A stretch of DNA of 62,919 nt. Origin: Sporocytophaga sp. Lineage in GTDB: Bacteria; Bacteroidota; Bacteroidia; Cytophagales; Cytophagaceae. The DNA is taken from contig NZ_JAGHZZ010000028.1 of NCBI RefSeq assembly GCF_017745095.1, positions 1 through 62,919 of the forward strand, given 5' to 3'. Of the stretch, positions 1 to 11,093 are shown in pieces. Within the stretch, counting starts at the first letter, position 1. Each line of letters opens with the position of its first letter. The translations under genes were made by a program, and so were the position numbers. The notes under the pieces are model-generated. The model did no database searches. It saw nothing but the letters and a program-made list of their open reading frames with translations, and was not told where the DNA came from.

Positions 1-1176
1 GTCTACAGCAGACATTAATATCTCTTTTACTTTATCGTCTTCTCTTTTAAAGACAATTGCTTTAGTATAAAACCAGATATTTTTTCCATTAGGAAGAATA
101 ACTTTATACTCCAATGGTGGTAAACTATCTTCAGTTGCATAAGGATATGCTAAAAGCCGATTTTGCAATTTTTCTTTATCTTCAGGGGCAACAATATTTT
201 CGATTACGTTGGTAAATTTTGAATTATAAATATCCTCAGATGCAAACTGAAAAAGCTCTCTTGCGTTCTGATTAGCATATACCAGTCTACCTTCTTCCAC
301 ATCAAATATGCCTATGTATATTGGCAAATTTTCAAATATCCTTTTGAGCAGTCTTTCTTCTTTTTTTATTTTCCCTTCTATGTTTCTTACCTGAGTAACA
401 TCCTGAACTAATCTCCTTATGCCGATTACTTTTCCTTCTTTATCTTCCAAGGGGAAGTCTTTAGAATAAATAGTATGAATCTCCTGATCATTTCTTTTTA
501 TTTTAAACTCATGCAAGTTTGGCTTTCCATCTTTAAATTTCTGGGTAAGTGTTTCAGAGAAGGGATCAAAACCATTTTCATAAATGGTCATATTTTTCAG
601 ATGATCAAAAGAAAGTTTTGTATGATGTGTTATTCCGAAAATTTCATAAAATTCATTTGAACATTTAATTGTGCCAGTGTTATAGTTGAATTCGCAGTGA
701 GCAAGGTGAGCCAATGATTCTGTGTTATCAAATAATAGTTGACATTCATTCAGGGCCTTTTTATGGAATTCTTCCATGCTCGCAATAGCGTACATTTCCT
801 GATTATGGAAAAATTTCTCAATATCTTTCACAATTCTTATGATTTCTTCAGCATCTTTGGTGTAGCTATTCAGGAAATTCAGCAATATGAATTTCCTGTT
901 ATGAAAAATGGACTGTATATCTTCAATGCCTGATTGAAAAGTAAGTTTACCAGATTTCAGTTCGGAAAAAAGGGTTTCAATTTCATCGATTACCTGATTT
1001 TTCATCAATACAATCAGGAATTTTTCAACCTCATTTTTTAGTAATTCTTTAGATTCGGTTTTATCAGGAAAAATGGAGAAGCTTATAAAATTATTTCCTT
1101 CGTATAATCTCTTTAAACATAATTCAACAACATCATTCAAATGATTATGGTATAAATATGATAAATAATTATTCAT
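1..1176 (-). CDS. PAS-domain sensory protein, C-terminus cut by window edge
   Basis: The reading frame runs from ATG at 1176 off the left edge, giving 392 visible residues. The first ~150 residues are helical and unrecognised. From about residue 155 there are two PAS-like segments: one with FEIFGIT-type sequence followed by a PAC-like stretch ending GIRRLVQDVTQ, then a second beginning RLLKRIFENLPIYIGIFD with a LVYANQNARELF core. Tandem PAS domains of this kind in Cytophagales usually precede a histidine kinase or a GAF/kinase module, but that part lies outside the window. No membrane segment or signal peptide is visible in the N-terminal part, so a cytoplasmic sensor is likely. The stretch had to be read directly because the frame has no stop inside the window. 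The sensory role is well supported; the output domain is unknown. Confidence 0.8.
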   Translation of the reverse strand, partial: MNNYLSYLYHNHLNDVVELCLKRLYEGNNFISFSIFPDKTESKELLKNEVEKFLIVLMKNQVIDEIETLFSELKSGKLTFQSGIEDIQSIFHNRKFILLNFLNSYTKDAEEIIRIVKDIEKFFHNQEMYAIASMEEFHKKALNECQLLFDNTESLAHLAHCEFNYNTGTIKCSNEFYEIFGITHHTKLSFDHLKNMTIYENGFDPFSETLTQKFKDGKPNLHEFKIKRNDQEIHTIYSKDFPLEDKEGKVIGIRRLVQDVTQVRNIEGKIKKEERLLKRIFENLPIYIGIFDVEEGRLVYANQNARELFQFASEDIYNSKFTNVIENIVAPEDKEKLQNRLLAYPYATEDSLPPLEYKVILPNGKNIWFYTKAIVFKREDDKVKEILMSAVD

Positions 1177-1536
1177 TACATTTTACCCTTTAAAGGTTTA
1201 AATACCTGATAGATAGGTTTAAGTCTATAAGTCTTTATAAGGCATTTACTAAAGAATTGTTTGTGAAAATTGGATGAATAAATATGGTGAGGGATGTAGT
1301 TCTCCTTATTTTTAAACTAGCCTTCATAGGCATTGGTAAAATTTCTACAAATGGAGTAACAATTAACTTTAACAATAACGAATGCCACGGAAGGGGGGAA
1401 TAAGAAAATTTCAAATGTGGTGCTTTATTCGCCGCACTTTTTATTTATTTTCATAAGGAATATGAGGGAGGCTTGATCAATTGGGAAGCACTCTAAAATC
1501 TGCCACTCATCAACCAATAGTTAATTTTAATTTGAT
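1177..1536. other. intergenic region between divergent genes
   Basis: AT-rich spacer of about 360 bases between the leftward PAS gene and the rightward membrane-protein gene. It presumably holds promoters for both directions. I see no RNA gene, convincing hairpin or coherent coding frame in it. Confidence 0.5.
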
Positions 1537-2014
1537 ATGAAACCATTCAACAATGAAATAAATTTTGAGATCAAGGAAGAATTGCCTTCTATAATTAAAA
1601 CAATACAAAATACTGACAAAACACTCTTAGTTGAAATTCATAATAATAGTTTTGAAGCGGTTGAGAAATCAGGTTATTTTAAGATATCCCAAATTAAAGA
1701 TTATAAATTCATAGGAAATCTTTCAACTGTTTCATCTACATCAACAGCTTTACGGATGAATATTAAATTGAGTAAAATTGGCAAAATAAATTTATTCATT
1801 GTAGGATTCTTTATTTTGTATGCGCTATTTGTGTCATTTTTTTTCATTATTCACAGGAGATTTGAAAGTCTTTCTGATTATGTTTCTTTTATCATTTGTA
1901 GGTGGATGGTATTTGTACTTTCGAATAAACAAAGGGGCAATAAGTGCTTCAATCTTACTTTTGCAAAGACTGAATTTGTCAATTGAAAAAATCGAAGTTA
2001 AAGACCAAATCTGA
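1537..2014 (+). pseudogene. small membrane protein split by a +1 frameshift at a T8 run
   Basis: Two overlapping frames together make one plausible protein. The first begins at ATG 1537 with a soluble ~85-residue N-terminus, then a hydrophobic segment (INLFIVGFFILYALFVSFF), and would stop at 1986. The second frame carries the continuation: another hydrophobic segment (FLIMFLLSFVGGWYLYF) and a helical C-terminus ending at 2014. Joining them at the run of eight T at 1837-1844 gives a smooth two-transmembrane protein of about 158 residues. Read literally, the first frame instead ends in a polar stretch with Cys and Arg that does not look membrane-like. The extra T could be a true mutation, a sequencing error or a slippery phase-variation tract. 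Function unknown; the family is not recognised. The small neighbouring membrane-protein genes lie on the same strand. Confidence 0.55.
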
Positions 2015-2064
2015 CTTAAGTTTATCTAACTTAAGCCCGCAACTAATGCAGAAAAATACAGAAC

Positions 2065-2652
2065 ATGGAGCATACAAATGAAGAAAACAATGATCGGAAT
2101 TTAACCCTAAGAATCTGGACTAAAATTTCTGATGAAACAGGTATAAGAGTTGAAATGGTTGGTCATATTCATCATTCTATTACCCGAAAAAGAAAAAATG
2201 AAATCCATATTGATTCAAGGAATGCGACTCATTTTATCATTCAGGATTTAATTGATAACGACAATGGATCAATACAAGAGATCCTAGAATATAATGGGAT
2301 AAAATCCAGTGAGGATTTTGGCACTGTTGTAAAAAGACTATGTGAGGAAGGAGTGATTATAAAGGAAGAAAATGACAATTATGAGGATTTCAAAGGACAT
2401 TTCACAACCATATCAATTGATGATTTTATCAAACATAATAACCTTAAAAAAGAACGTAATTGGTTCACAACAATAAGCTATTCTTTGTATGTAATTGGAT
2501 TTGTAATTGTCCTTTCATCATATGTAGATATTATTCCCAATGAAATTGGCTGGCTGGGTTGGGGGTTAGGAATGCTTGGCTGGTTATTGCTTAGTTACAA
2601 AAGTCAGATAACTGTTAGGCTGAGCAAAGTGTTAAATATGAATAAGATCTGA
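2065..2652 (+). CDS. hypothetical protein with two C-terminal membrane segments
   Basis: 195 residues from ATG 2065. Residues 1-130 are soluble and charged, with a KRLCEEGVIIKEENDN stretch that could be the wing of a small winged-helix fold (inference only). Two hydrophobic helices follow: about 135-155 (TTISYSLYVIGFVIVLSSYV) and 160-178 (GWLGWGLGMLGWLLLSY). A short basic tail follows. The protein would be anchored in the inner membrane with its N-terminal domain probably cytoplasmic. It lies 50 bases after the frameshifted membrane gene and 43 bases before the next small membrane gene, so the three may be co-transcribed. I do not recognise the family. Confidence 0.6.
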   Translation: MEHTNEENNDRNLTLRIWTKISDETGIRVEMVGHIHHSITRKRKNEIHIDSRNATHFIIQDLIDNDNGSIQEILEYNGIKSSEDFGTVVKRLCEEGVIIKEENDNYEDFKGHFTTISIDDFIKHNNLKKERNWFTTISYSLYVIGFVIVLSSYVDIIPNEIGWLGWGLGMLGWLLLSYKSQITVRLSKVLNMNKI

Positions 2653-2695
2653 TATATTTTTTCAAAATGAATTATTATGAAGACATGAGAAAGTT

Positions 2696-3025
2696 ATGAG
2701 GATATCAAAAATTTTTAATCTAACCATTTTAATATACATATTTATTGTCTTAATTTTTTCTTGGACAGGATTTATTGCATACGGACATGGACTCGGAGAT
2801 ATCATTTATGCAGGAGAACTAATTGGGATAGTAATAATCCATGCAATAGTTACTTGGTTAACAACCAAATCAAAATCAATATTGGTAAAACAAATCTTAT
2901 TTTGGATAACGGGAATTATCTTTCTGATAATAGCAATTTATTATACATATGAGTTTACCATTGGACGGGGAGGGGAATATTCTTGGAACGGAAATCCATT
3001 TTACGGAAGATTCGTTTTGAATTGA
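2696..3025 (+). CDS. small hypothetical three-helix membrane protein
   Basis: 109 residues. Three hydrophobic segments are visible: about 7-29 (FNLTILIYIFIVLIFSWTGF), 33-55 (LGDIIYAGELIGIVIIHAIV) and 63-87 (ILVKQILFWITGIIFLIIAIYY). A short polar, Gly- and aromatic-rich C-terminus (GGEYSWNGNPFYGRF) follows. It is an integral inner-membrane protein of unknown function. It follows the 195-residue membrane protein closely on the same strand and may belong to that transcript. No family recognised. Confidence 0.55.
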   Translation: MRISKIFNLTILIYIFIVLIFSWTGFIAYGHGLGDIIYAGELIGIVIIHAIVTWLTTKSKSILVKQILFWITGIIFLIIAIYYTYEFTIGRGGEYSWNGNPFYGRFVLN

Positions 3026-3291
3026 CTAACAAAAAAAAAAAATTATTGATCAAAAGAATCAGCTAGAGAGGATCAAGAGGAGAGTCGAAGTTATAATTAC
3101 ATCAGTGCCAATCAAGACTAAAGCTCTTTAGCCTTCAGACCTTTAAACAGCAGCCTGACTTTAGCTAATTTATTCAAATTGAATTTATAGGGAGCGAAAA
3201 GATAGATTGAAATAACAAGAATCAAGTAATCCACGTATATCTTCCCTGATTATTTGATTCTTTTATTGTTTTTAATCAATCTAAATGACCT

Positions 3292-4722
3292 ATGAAAAAA
3301 TCATTTACACTACTTAGTACATTCCTTATTTATCTAATAACTATCTCCTCATCTAACAAAGTATTAGGCCAAGATGGAACAATAGATGAATCTTTTGTTG
3401 CAAGTAGATTCAATTCACATGTAAGAGTTATCAAAGTATTATCTGATAAGAAGATAATTGTTGCAGGGGAGTTTACAAGCTATAATGGAACAACTGTAAA
3501 CAGAATAGCAAGACTAAACGAGGACGGCTCCTTGGATGAAACCTTTAACCCAGGTGGCACAGGAGCAAATAGCACCATTCACGCGGTTGAAATACAAAAA
3601 GATGGCAAAATTTTAATAGGCGGTTCCTTCTTTACTTATAATGGCGAAGGAGTAAACAGGCTTGCAAGATTAAATGCTGACGGAACATATGACAACTCAT
3701 TCAATATTGGAGGTGGATTCAATAATACCATTTATGCTATTGCCATTCAGGAGGATACAAAGATTGTTGTAGGAGGAGCTTTTACTGTCTTTAACAACGG
3801 CAGTATTAATAGAATAGCAAGGCTTACAGCAACAGGATCCAAAGATGATACCTTTGTTGTGACAACTGCATTGAATGGTGAACCTAGATCTATAATTATC
3901 CAACCAGATCAAAAGATATTAGCCTCCGGACTTTTTTCTACTTATAACGGTGCAGCTGCTCAAGGTGTTGTCAGAATCAATGTTGATGGATCGAAAGACA
4001 ATTCATTAAACAGCAGCACAGGTGCTAGTTCTGAAGTTTGGACTATGGCACTTCAATCTGATGGGAAAATTATCTTAGGAGGTTCATTTACAAAATATAA
4101 GGGGATAACTAAGAACTATTTAGTAAGAATAAATAGCGATGGAGCCATTGATAATACTTTTGCGATGGGATCTGGAGCTGATGTAGATATTCACGCTGTG
4201 ACTGTACAGAATGATGGGAAAATAATTATCGGAGGAGAATTTAATACCTTCAATGGGAATTTAGAAAAATACTTAAGCAGATTAAATGCAGATGGCACCG
4301 ATGATCCTACCTTTAACATTGAAGTCGGTCCCAATTTACCTGTATTTGCTGTTACATTGGATGCTGATAATAAAATTTTAATTGGAGGGTATTTTTTACT
4401 TTACAGTGATATGGAACATCCTCATTTGGCTCGTTTAAATGGCTCTTCGTCACCTGTCGCCAGTGTCTCATATACAGACTTTAATAAAGAATTTAAATTA
4501 TTTCCTAACCCTGCTTTGTCTAATATAACTATAGAATTACCTGAGTTTGATGATTTGACAGAGTTAAAATTATTCTCAATATCAGGAACATTAAGAAAGA
4601 GCATTGTTTTAACAAATAGGATGTCCCGGGTTGATATTATCGATCTTCAAGAAGGTATTTATTTTTATGAAGTTTGGCAACATGAAACAAAGAGGATCGA
4701 GGGTAAGCTTATTATTAATTAA
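3292..4722 (+). CDS. delta-60 repeat secreted protein with T9SS sorting domain
   Basis: 476 residues. An N-terminal Sec signal peptide (about 1-26, ending VLGQ) is followed by roughly seven repeats of about 55-60 residues. Each repeat has the pattern DGKIxxGGxFxxYNGxxxxRxARLNxDGSxDxxF, the hallmark of the delta-60 repeat, which is expected to fold as a beta-propeller. The last ~80 residues form a type A T9SS sorting domain: FKLFPNPALSN, then a LFSISG turn, then QEGIYFYEVW and a basic KRIEGKLIIN end. The protein is therefore exported through the outer membrane and probably kept on the cell surface. No catalytic domain is seen; a binding or structural role is inferred. A strong bidirectional terminator follows at 4777-4806. 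Confidence 0.85.
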   Translation: MKKSFTLLSTFLIYLITISSSNKVLGQDGTIDESFVASRFNSHVRVIKVLSDKKIIVAGEFTSYNGTTVNRIARLNEDGSLDETFNPGGTGANSTIHAVEIQKDGKILIGGSFFTYNGEGVNRLARLNADGTYDNSFNIGGGFNNTIYAIAIQEDTKIVVGGAFTVFNNGSINRIARLTATGSKDDTFVVTTALNGEPRSIIIQPDQKILASGLFSTYNGAAAQGVVRINVDGSKDNSLNSSTGASSEVWTMALQSDGKIILGGSFTKYKGITKNYLVRINSDGAIDNTFAMGSGADVDIHAVTVQNDGKIIIGGEFNTFNGNLEKYLSRLNADGTDDPTFNIEVGPNLPVFAVTLDADNKILIGGYFLLYSDMEHPHLARLNGSSSPVASVSYTDFNKEFKLFPNPALSNITIELPEFDDLTELKLFSISGTLRKSIVLTNRMSRVDIIDLQEGIYFYEVWQHETKRIEGKLIIN

Positions 4723-4776
4723 AAAAAATAAAGTCTATTTATTATATCTTGCATGCAATAGCCGTAAACAAACAAC

Positions 4777-4806
4777 AAAGCCTGTACAATTTGTACAGGC
4801 TTTGTT
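4777..4806. terminator. bidirectional rho-independent terminator
   Basis: Inverted repeat AAAGCCTGTACA (4777-4788) / TGTACAGGCTTT (4792-4803) with a three-base loop, flanked by A-rich sequence on the left and T-rich on the right. It sits between the convergent delta-60 and katG genes and can serve both. Confidence 0.85.
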
Positions 4807-4858
4807 TTAACTAAACTATATGGAATTGATTGAAATCTTTAGGATGAATCCTTAGTGT

Positions 4859-7156
<2,298 letters not shown>

Positions 7157-7407
7157 TTACTCCGTAAATAATACTTTACAAACTTATCAGAAAGTATTTA
7201 TAGAGTAAAATTATATTTATTTATGATTATATAGATAAAATCTATAATTAGAAAAGGGTTAAAATGTATAATATAGGTGTGAAGAGATAGAACTTTGTTC
7301 AATATTGTTTTTTTTTTAGTTATTACTAGCGGTGATAAATTCACGCAGAGGCGTTTTACCATTCCACTTTTTTATATAATTTTATAAGTAGTGCTAGAAC
7401 TGCAGCA

Positions 7408-8202
7408 ATGAATAGAAAATGCTATAAATCAAACCGAAGTAATCAACCTTTGGACAAGATAATAATTTATGAAAATTGGATAGATCTGTTTTTTCTAGTG
7501 ATAAATTGGGGTTTTGTTATTGGTAGTATTTTGGTTGGTTATATCTGGGGATTAATTTTTTTCGGGCTTTGTGCTGTTATGACCACGTATCCACTTATTG
7601 ATCCAAGAAAGAAGGTAATTTTTGTCGGGACAAAAGAGTATAAGGCACAAATTGCCAAAGAATTTAATGACAGACTAATTGACAATGGAATTTTTCAATA
7701 CACTGAAAACGGCTTTATCATTTCATTTCCAGAAACAATAGAAGTGAATTGGAATCAGATTCAATCTATATTTGGCTACAAGGTGGATTTAATGATGACA
7801 GACCTAATTTGCATTGATGTATTTTGCGACAATAATATTTCATTTAGTTTGACAGAAGAAACCGCTGGTTGGTTCGTGTTCATTGACTTTTTAAAGGAAC
7901 AGTTTCCTACTATAGAAGGACATTGGAACATAAATATTTCTCAAACGGCATTTGCTACTAATCTGACATTAGTGTATGATCGAGAGAATCGGTCACATGA
8001 GCAAGCTGTTCTATTTTTTTATAATGACAGAAAGAAAATAATTAAGATGTGGCAGACATTAACAAACCATACAACTCATGTATATTTTTATGATGATTCA
8101 ATAACTGCTAACTATGACCTAATATGTACTAACTTAAAACTTCTACACAATCCTATTTATAATTTAAAGTCTCCTTCAAGAGTTGTAATCGCTTGTCCAT
8201 AA
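7408..8202 (+). CDS. hypothetical membrane-anchored protein
   Basis: 264 residues. Two close hydrophobic helices occupy about 26-62 (LFFLVINWGFVIGSILVGYI and GLIFFGLCAVMTTYPL). A soluble domain of mixed alpha/beta character follows. The pattern of two helices followed by TENGFIISFPETIEVNWNQIQSIFGYK resembles small proteins with a bacterial PH-like domain, but this is an analogy only. The final ~15 residues overlap the 3' end of the convergent PhzF-like gene by 46 bases, so the natural C-terminus may once have been shorter or different. No family recognised. Confidence 0.6.
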   Translation: MNRKCYKSNRSNQPLDKIIIYENWIDLFFLVINWGFVIGSILVGYIWGLIFFGLCAVMTTYPLIDPRKKVIFVGTKEYKAQIAKEFNDRLIDNGIFQYTENGFIISFPETIEVNWNQIQSIFGYKVDLMMTDLICIDVFCDNNISFSLTEETAGWFVFIDFLKEQFPTIEGHWNINISQTAFATNLTLVYDRENRSHEQAVLFFYNDRKKIIKMWQTLTNHTTHVYFYDDSITANYDLICTNLKLLHNPIYNLKSPSRVVIACP

Positions 8203-8954
8203 ATTATAACTTTACCTTCTTTCAAAAGTATTTCCATTTCACCTGTTCTTTCAGAAGCCTGAAAAGCATTCATCTTTTGTTTTCCGATTTTGTTCGCCCA
8301 ATACGGAGTAAGGAAAGTCTGTACTGCTCCTGTAACGGGATCTTCATTACTTCCTGCCCAGGGCCAGAAATAACGATACTGGAAATCATAATTTACAACT
8401 TGAGATTTAGGAGTAACACATATGCCGTTTATGTTTTCATACGACTTTACTAAAGTTGGGTAATCAGGTGTTAAATGACTTAATTCTTCGCTGCTACTTA
8501 TTTCAACTAACACCATTTTTGTTTCTTCACAAAATTTTGATTCTTCCCATTTTTTGATCCCAAGTGCATCGGCTACTTCATGAGGCAAGTTAAATTCAAT
8601 GAGGTTGTATTGAGGAAATTCCATTACAATCTTATTGTGTTCTTTATTGATGATGAGTTCTGTTCCATTGATATTAATAAATACAATTTTTGATAATTCA
8701 CTATCATCAAAGATGATTTTAGAAGAAGCCAATGTTGCATGACCACAAAGAGGAATTTCCCGTTTAGGAGTAAAAAAACGAATTTTGAATATACCTTGTA
8801 TTTGCTTTTCAACAAACGCAGTTTCAGAATATCCAATTTCAGCTGCAATGTTTTGCATTGTCTGGTTATCTAATGTGTTTTCTACTATGCAAACAGCTGC
8901 AGGATTTCCTCTATATTTTTGGTCAGTGAAGGAATCAACAAAGTATGTTTTCAT
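8157..8954 (-). CDS. PhzF-family isomerase-like protein
   Basis: 265 residues from ATG 8954. The family normally starts with MKxYxVDxFT, matched here by MKTYFVDSFTDQKYRGNPAAV, so the longer TTG-initiated extension to 9014 was rejected. Landmarks are GNPAAVC, the catalytic Glu in GYSETAFV, the PLCGHATLASSKIIF motif, and the C-terminal RYFWPWAGSNEDPVTGAVQ block that matches the family signature. PhzF proteins are two-lobed diaminopimelate-epimerase-fold isomerases. Apart from true phenazine PhzF, the substrates of most members are unknown. There are no phenazine genes nearby, so a phenazine role is not supported here. The 3' end overlaps the convergent upstream gene. Confidence 0.88.
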   Translation of the reverse strand: MKTYFVDSFTDQKYRGNPAAVCIVENTLDNQTMQNIAAEIGYSETAFVEKQIQGIFKIRFFTPKREIPLCGHATLASSKIIFDDSELSKIVFININGTELIINKEHNKIVMEFPQYNLIEFNLPHEVADALGIKKWEESKFCEETKMVLVEISSSEELSHLTPDYPTLVKSYENINGICVTPKSQVVNYDFQYRYFWPWAGSNEDPVTGAVQTFLTPYWANKIGKQKMNAFQASERTGEMEILLKEGKVIIYGQAITTLEGDFKL

Positions 8955-9115
8955 TTTATATGTTAATTGAAAGTTTGTAATTCTTTTAAAGAATATTAGA
9001 GAAAGCAGCAACAAAATACTAAACTCATTCTATATTATCAAGTGATTCGCAATAGTTAAGGGATGAGCAGTGATAAGCTCATAGCACATTATTAACTTCT
9101 TGTAGAAACAGTTTA

Positions 9116-9208
9116 AAACGCTACCAGCTTGGCTTTGGCAAATTACCTGCAGGTGTTTATCTTATAAAGTCTTTGAATAAAATAATTGGCACACTAAAAA
9201 AATGTTAA
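9116..9208 (+). pseudogene. orphan T9SS sorting-domain remnant
   Basis: A short frame ending at TAA 9206-9208 encodes LPAGVYLIKSLNK followed by GTLKK. This is the typical last third of a type A T9SS sorting domain (LPAGVY[IL]... then basic end). The frame is closed upstream by a stop at 9074 and has no start codon and no YPNP motif. It is best read as the tail of a decayed secreted-protein gene in the 500-base space between the PhzF and OBAP genes. Confidence 0.5.
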
Positions 9209-9450
9209 GACGTATTAAAATCCCTTAGACTAACTTTAAATATGATTTTCCTTTTTAAGGTGAGTATTTGAAAAAGCCTCTTTTCCTTGAATTAGTTTAG
9301 CCACTTCGTTTGAAGTGTTTTTTTTATATATGTCATGATGACAAATTAAACGTGTACCTAAATGTGAAGAGTGGATAATTGTATCAAATAGGAATCCAGA
9401 TTTGAACAATGGAAATCATTATGTGTTATGCTCGTTCAAATTTAGATCCA

Positions 9451-10197
9451 ATGTTAAAAAAAACAAAGTATATTTCCCTTATTATTCTTATAGTTATATC
9501 AGCCTGTGGCGGTAAAAATACTGAACCATATGTAAAAGAACCAGGAGTTGAAGATTCAATTAAAAAGGATGTACTTAAAACAGGTACGAAAGTAATGCAA
9601 AATAAGGCTCCGATTAATGCAATAAATGTTTATATGGATGGATTTCATTTCTACAACGGTAACATGAAGGGACAAATGGAAGCTCATCATTATTGTACTG
9701 TACTTAATGAAGATATTACTCAATGCATTATTTATGACGGGAATGTAAAAGATGCTCATATCATGGGAGTGGAATATATTGTCTCTGAGAAAATATTTAA
9801 AAGTTTACCTGATGATGAAAAGAAGCTTTGGCACAGCCATAATCATGAAGTTAAGTCGGGTACGCTTATAGCTCCGGGAATACCTCAGCTGGCGGAACAT
9901 GAGTTTATGGAGAAACTTGTATCAACTTATGGAAAAACCTGGCATACGTGGCACACAGATCAGGATAAGGAACTACCTTTTGGATCACCACAATTGATGA
10001 TGGGCTTTACTAAAGATGGACAACTTGAAGATTCACTTATTGCAAGGAGGGATAAAAATTTTGAGATCTCTACTGAAGAAATAAGAAAGAGCAGAGAAGA
10101 CATTCCCGATCATAAGGTTCATTCAGGAGCTGATTCATGGCAAAACGGGCATGTATTACAACTTCCTTCCTTAACAAAGCATGAGCACAAGCACTGA
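9451..10197 (+). CDS. OBAP-like (DUF1264) lipoprotein
   Basis: 248 residues from ATG 9451. This start was chosen because it gives a clean lipoprotein signal (MLKKTKYISLIILIVISAC, Cys19); an ATG at 9409 would add 14 polar residues. After a short linker the domain reads INVYMDGFHFYNG...MEAHHYC...QCIIYDG...GVEYIVSEKIFKSLP...WHSHNHEVKSGTLIAPG. These motifs are characteristic of the oil-body-associated protein family (OBAP, DUF1264). The many His residues (HHY, WHSHNHE, WHTWHTD, terminal HEHKH) could bind metal. Plant OBAPs sit on oil bodies; the bacterial role is unknown. It would be anchored in the envelope. Transcribed alone, with a long non-coding region downstream. Confidence 0.85.
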   Translation: MLKKTKYISLIILIVISACGGKNTEPYVKEPGVEDSIKKDVLKTGTKVMQNKAPINAINVYMDGFHFYNGNMKGQMEAHHYCTVLNEDITQCIIYDGNVKDAHIMGVEYIVSEKIFKSLPDDEKKLWHSHNHEVKSGTLIAPGIPQLAEHEFMEKLVSTYGKTWHTWHTDQDKELPFGSPQLMMGFTKDGQLEDSLIARRDKNFEISTEEIRKSREDIPDHKVHSGADSWQNGHVLQLPSLTKHEHKH

Positions 10198-10542
10198 TTT
10201 AACAAAAAAAGGACTAATAAATATTTATATTTAAAAACTATTCCGAGGGCCTTAATTTTTCTCAAATTAGAATCCCCTTTTCTCTATCTATGGTTAAGCT
10301 TTCTGTAATCACAAATATATTATCCGGCCCTGGTATTATTGTAAGTATTATGGAAGCTCCTAAAATGAAATTATTAATTCGATATTCATTTATTTATTTA
10401 TTATAACTATACAACCATTTTACTGTGAATTAATTACCAAAGAGGGGGTGATTATCAAAATAGGGGCATTAATAAAACAAAGTCAGAATATTATTTCCCA
10501 GGCATATTATCTACTTAATTCTCATTGAGATAATGATCTTTC

Positions 10543-10589
10543 ATTTTATTTTTTAATTCTGTGTGACTTTTTACAAAGTCGTTTGTACA
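10543..10589 (+). repeat. direct repeat copy 1 with palindromic core
   Basis: A run of T/A followed by GTGTGACTTTTTACAAAGTC and TTGTACA. The core GACTTT-TTAC-AAAGTC is a perfect 6-base inverted repeat. A closely similar copy lies 307 bases downstream in the same orientation. Confidence 0.7.
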
Positions 10590-10849
10590 CTATATGTATA
10601 GATAATGAAAATATCATTTATATAAAATAAATATACATCGCATAGTTTTCTCATTTTAGTATTGCGGTTCTTTTTATATTAAATGATAAACTAAAAATCT
10701 ATTAAACACATTACTCTGACAGTTTAAAGAGATTACTTGCAAGGCTTCTCTTCAAGGGCAATATTATAATAATTGTAAACATTACAAGGATAATAGAAAG
10801 ATTAATGTGATTATGGTTCAAATGAATTATAAGAATATTAAATTTTTTT

Positions 10850-10898
10850 ATTTTATTTTTTTAATTCCGGTGTGACTTTTTACATAGTCTGTTGTACA
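10850..10898 (+). repeat. direct repeat copy 2
   Basis: Same orientation as the copy at 10543, sharing GTGTGACTTTTTACA, AGTC and TTGTACA with a few substitutions. The inverted repeat is reduced to GACT...AGTC. It lies about 200 bases before the GH5 start and could be an operator, a terminator-like element or a remnant of a small mobile repeat. Confidence 0.7.
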
Positions 10899-11093
10899 TA
10901 GGAAAAAGATGGATGGATTGATTATTTACACCACTAAGTAATTTGCTGTATGATATTTAATAATATGTGCTAATCTATTAGCATAGTCTTATTCTTTATC
11001 TATTGAAGATTCTGAACATACTCATTCTTCCCATGACAACTACTATACTTTAGATTAACAAAGCAATCTATTTAACCTAAATTGAATAAACTT

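Larger units (their letters stand above)
10198..11093. other. long AT-rich intergenic region upstream of the GH5 gene
   Basis: About 900 bases with no convincing gene. It contains two copies of a ~48-base repeat (listed separately) and probably the regulatory region of the downstream secreted glycosidase. A 38-codon frame at 10290-10406 exists but has no supporting feature. No tRNA or known ncRNA was recognised. Confidence 0.5.
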
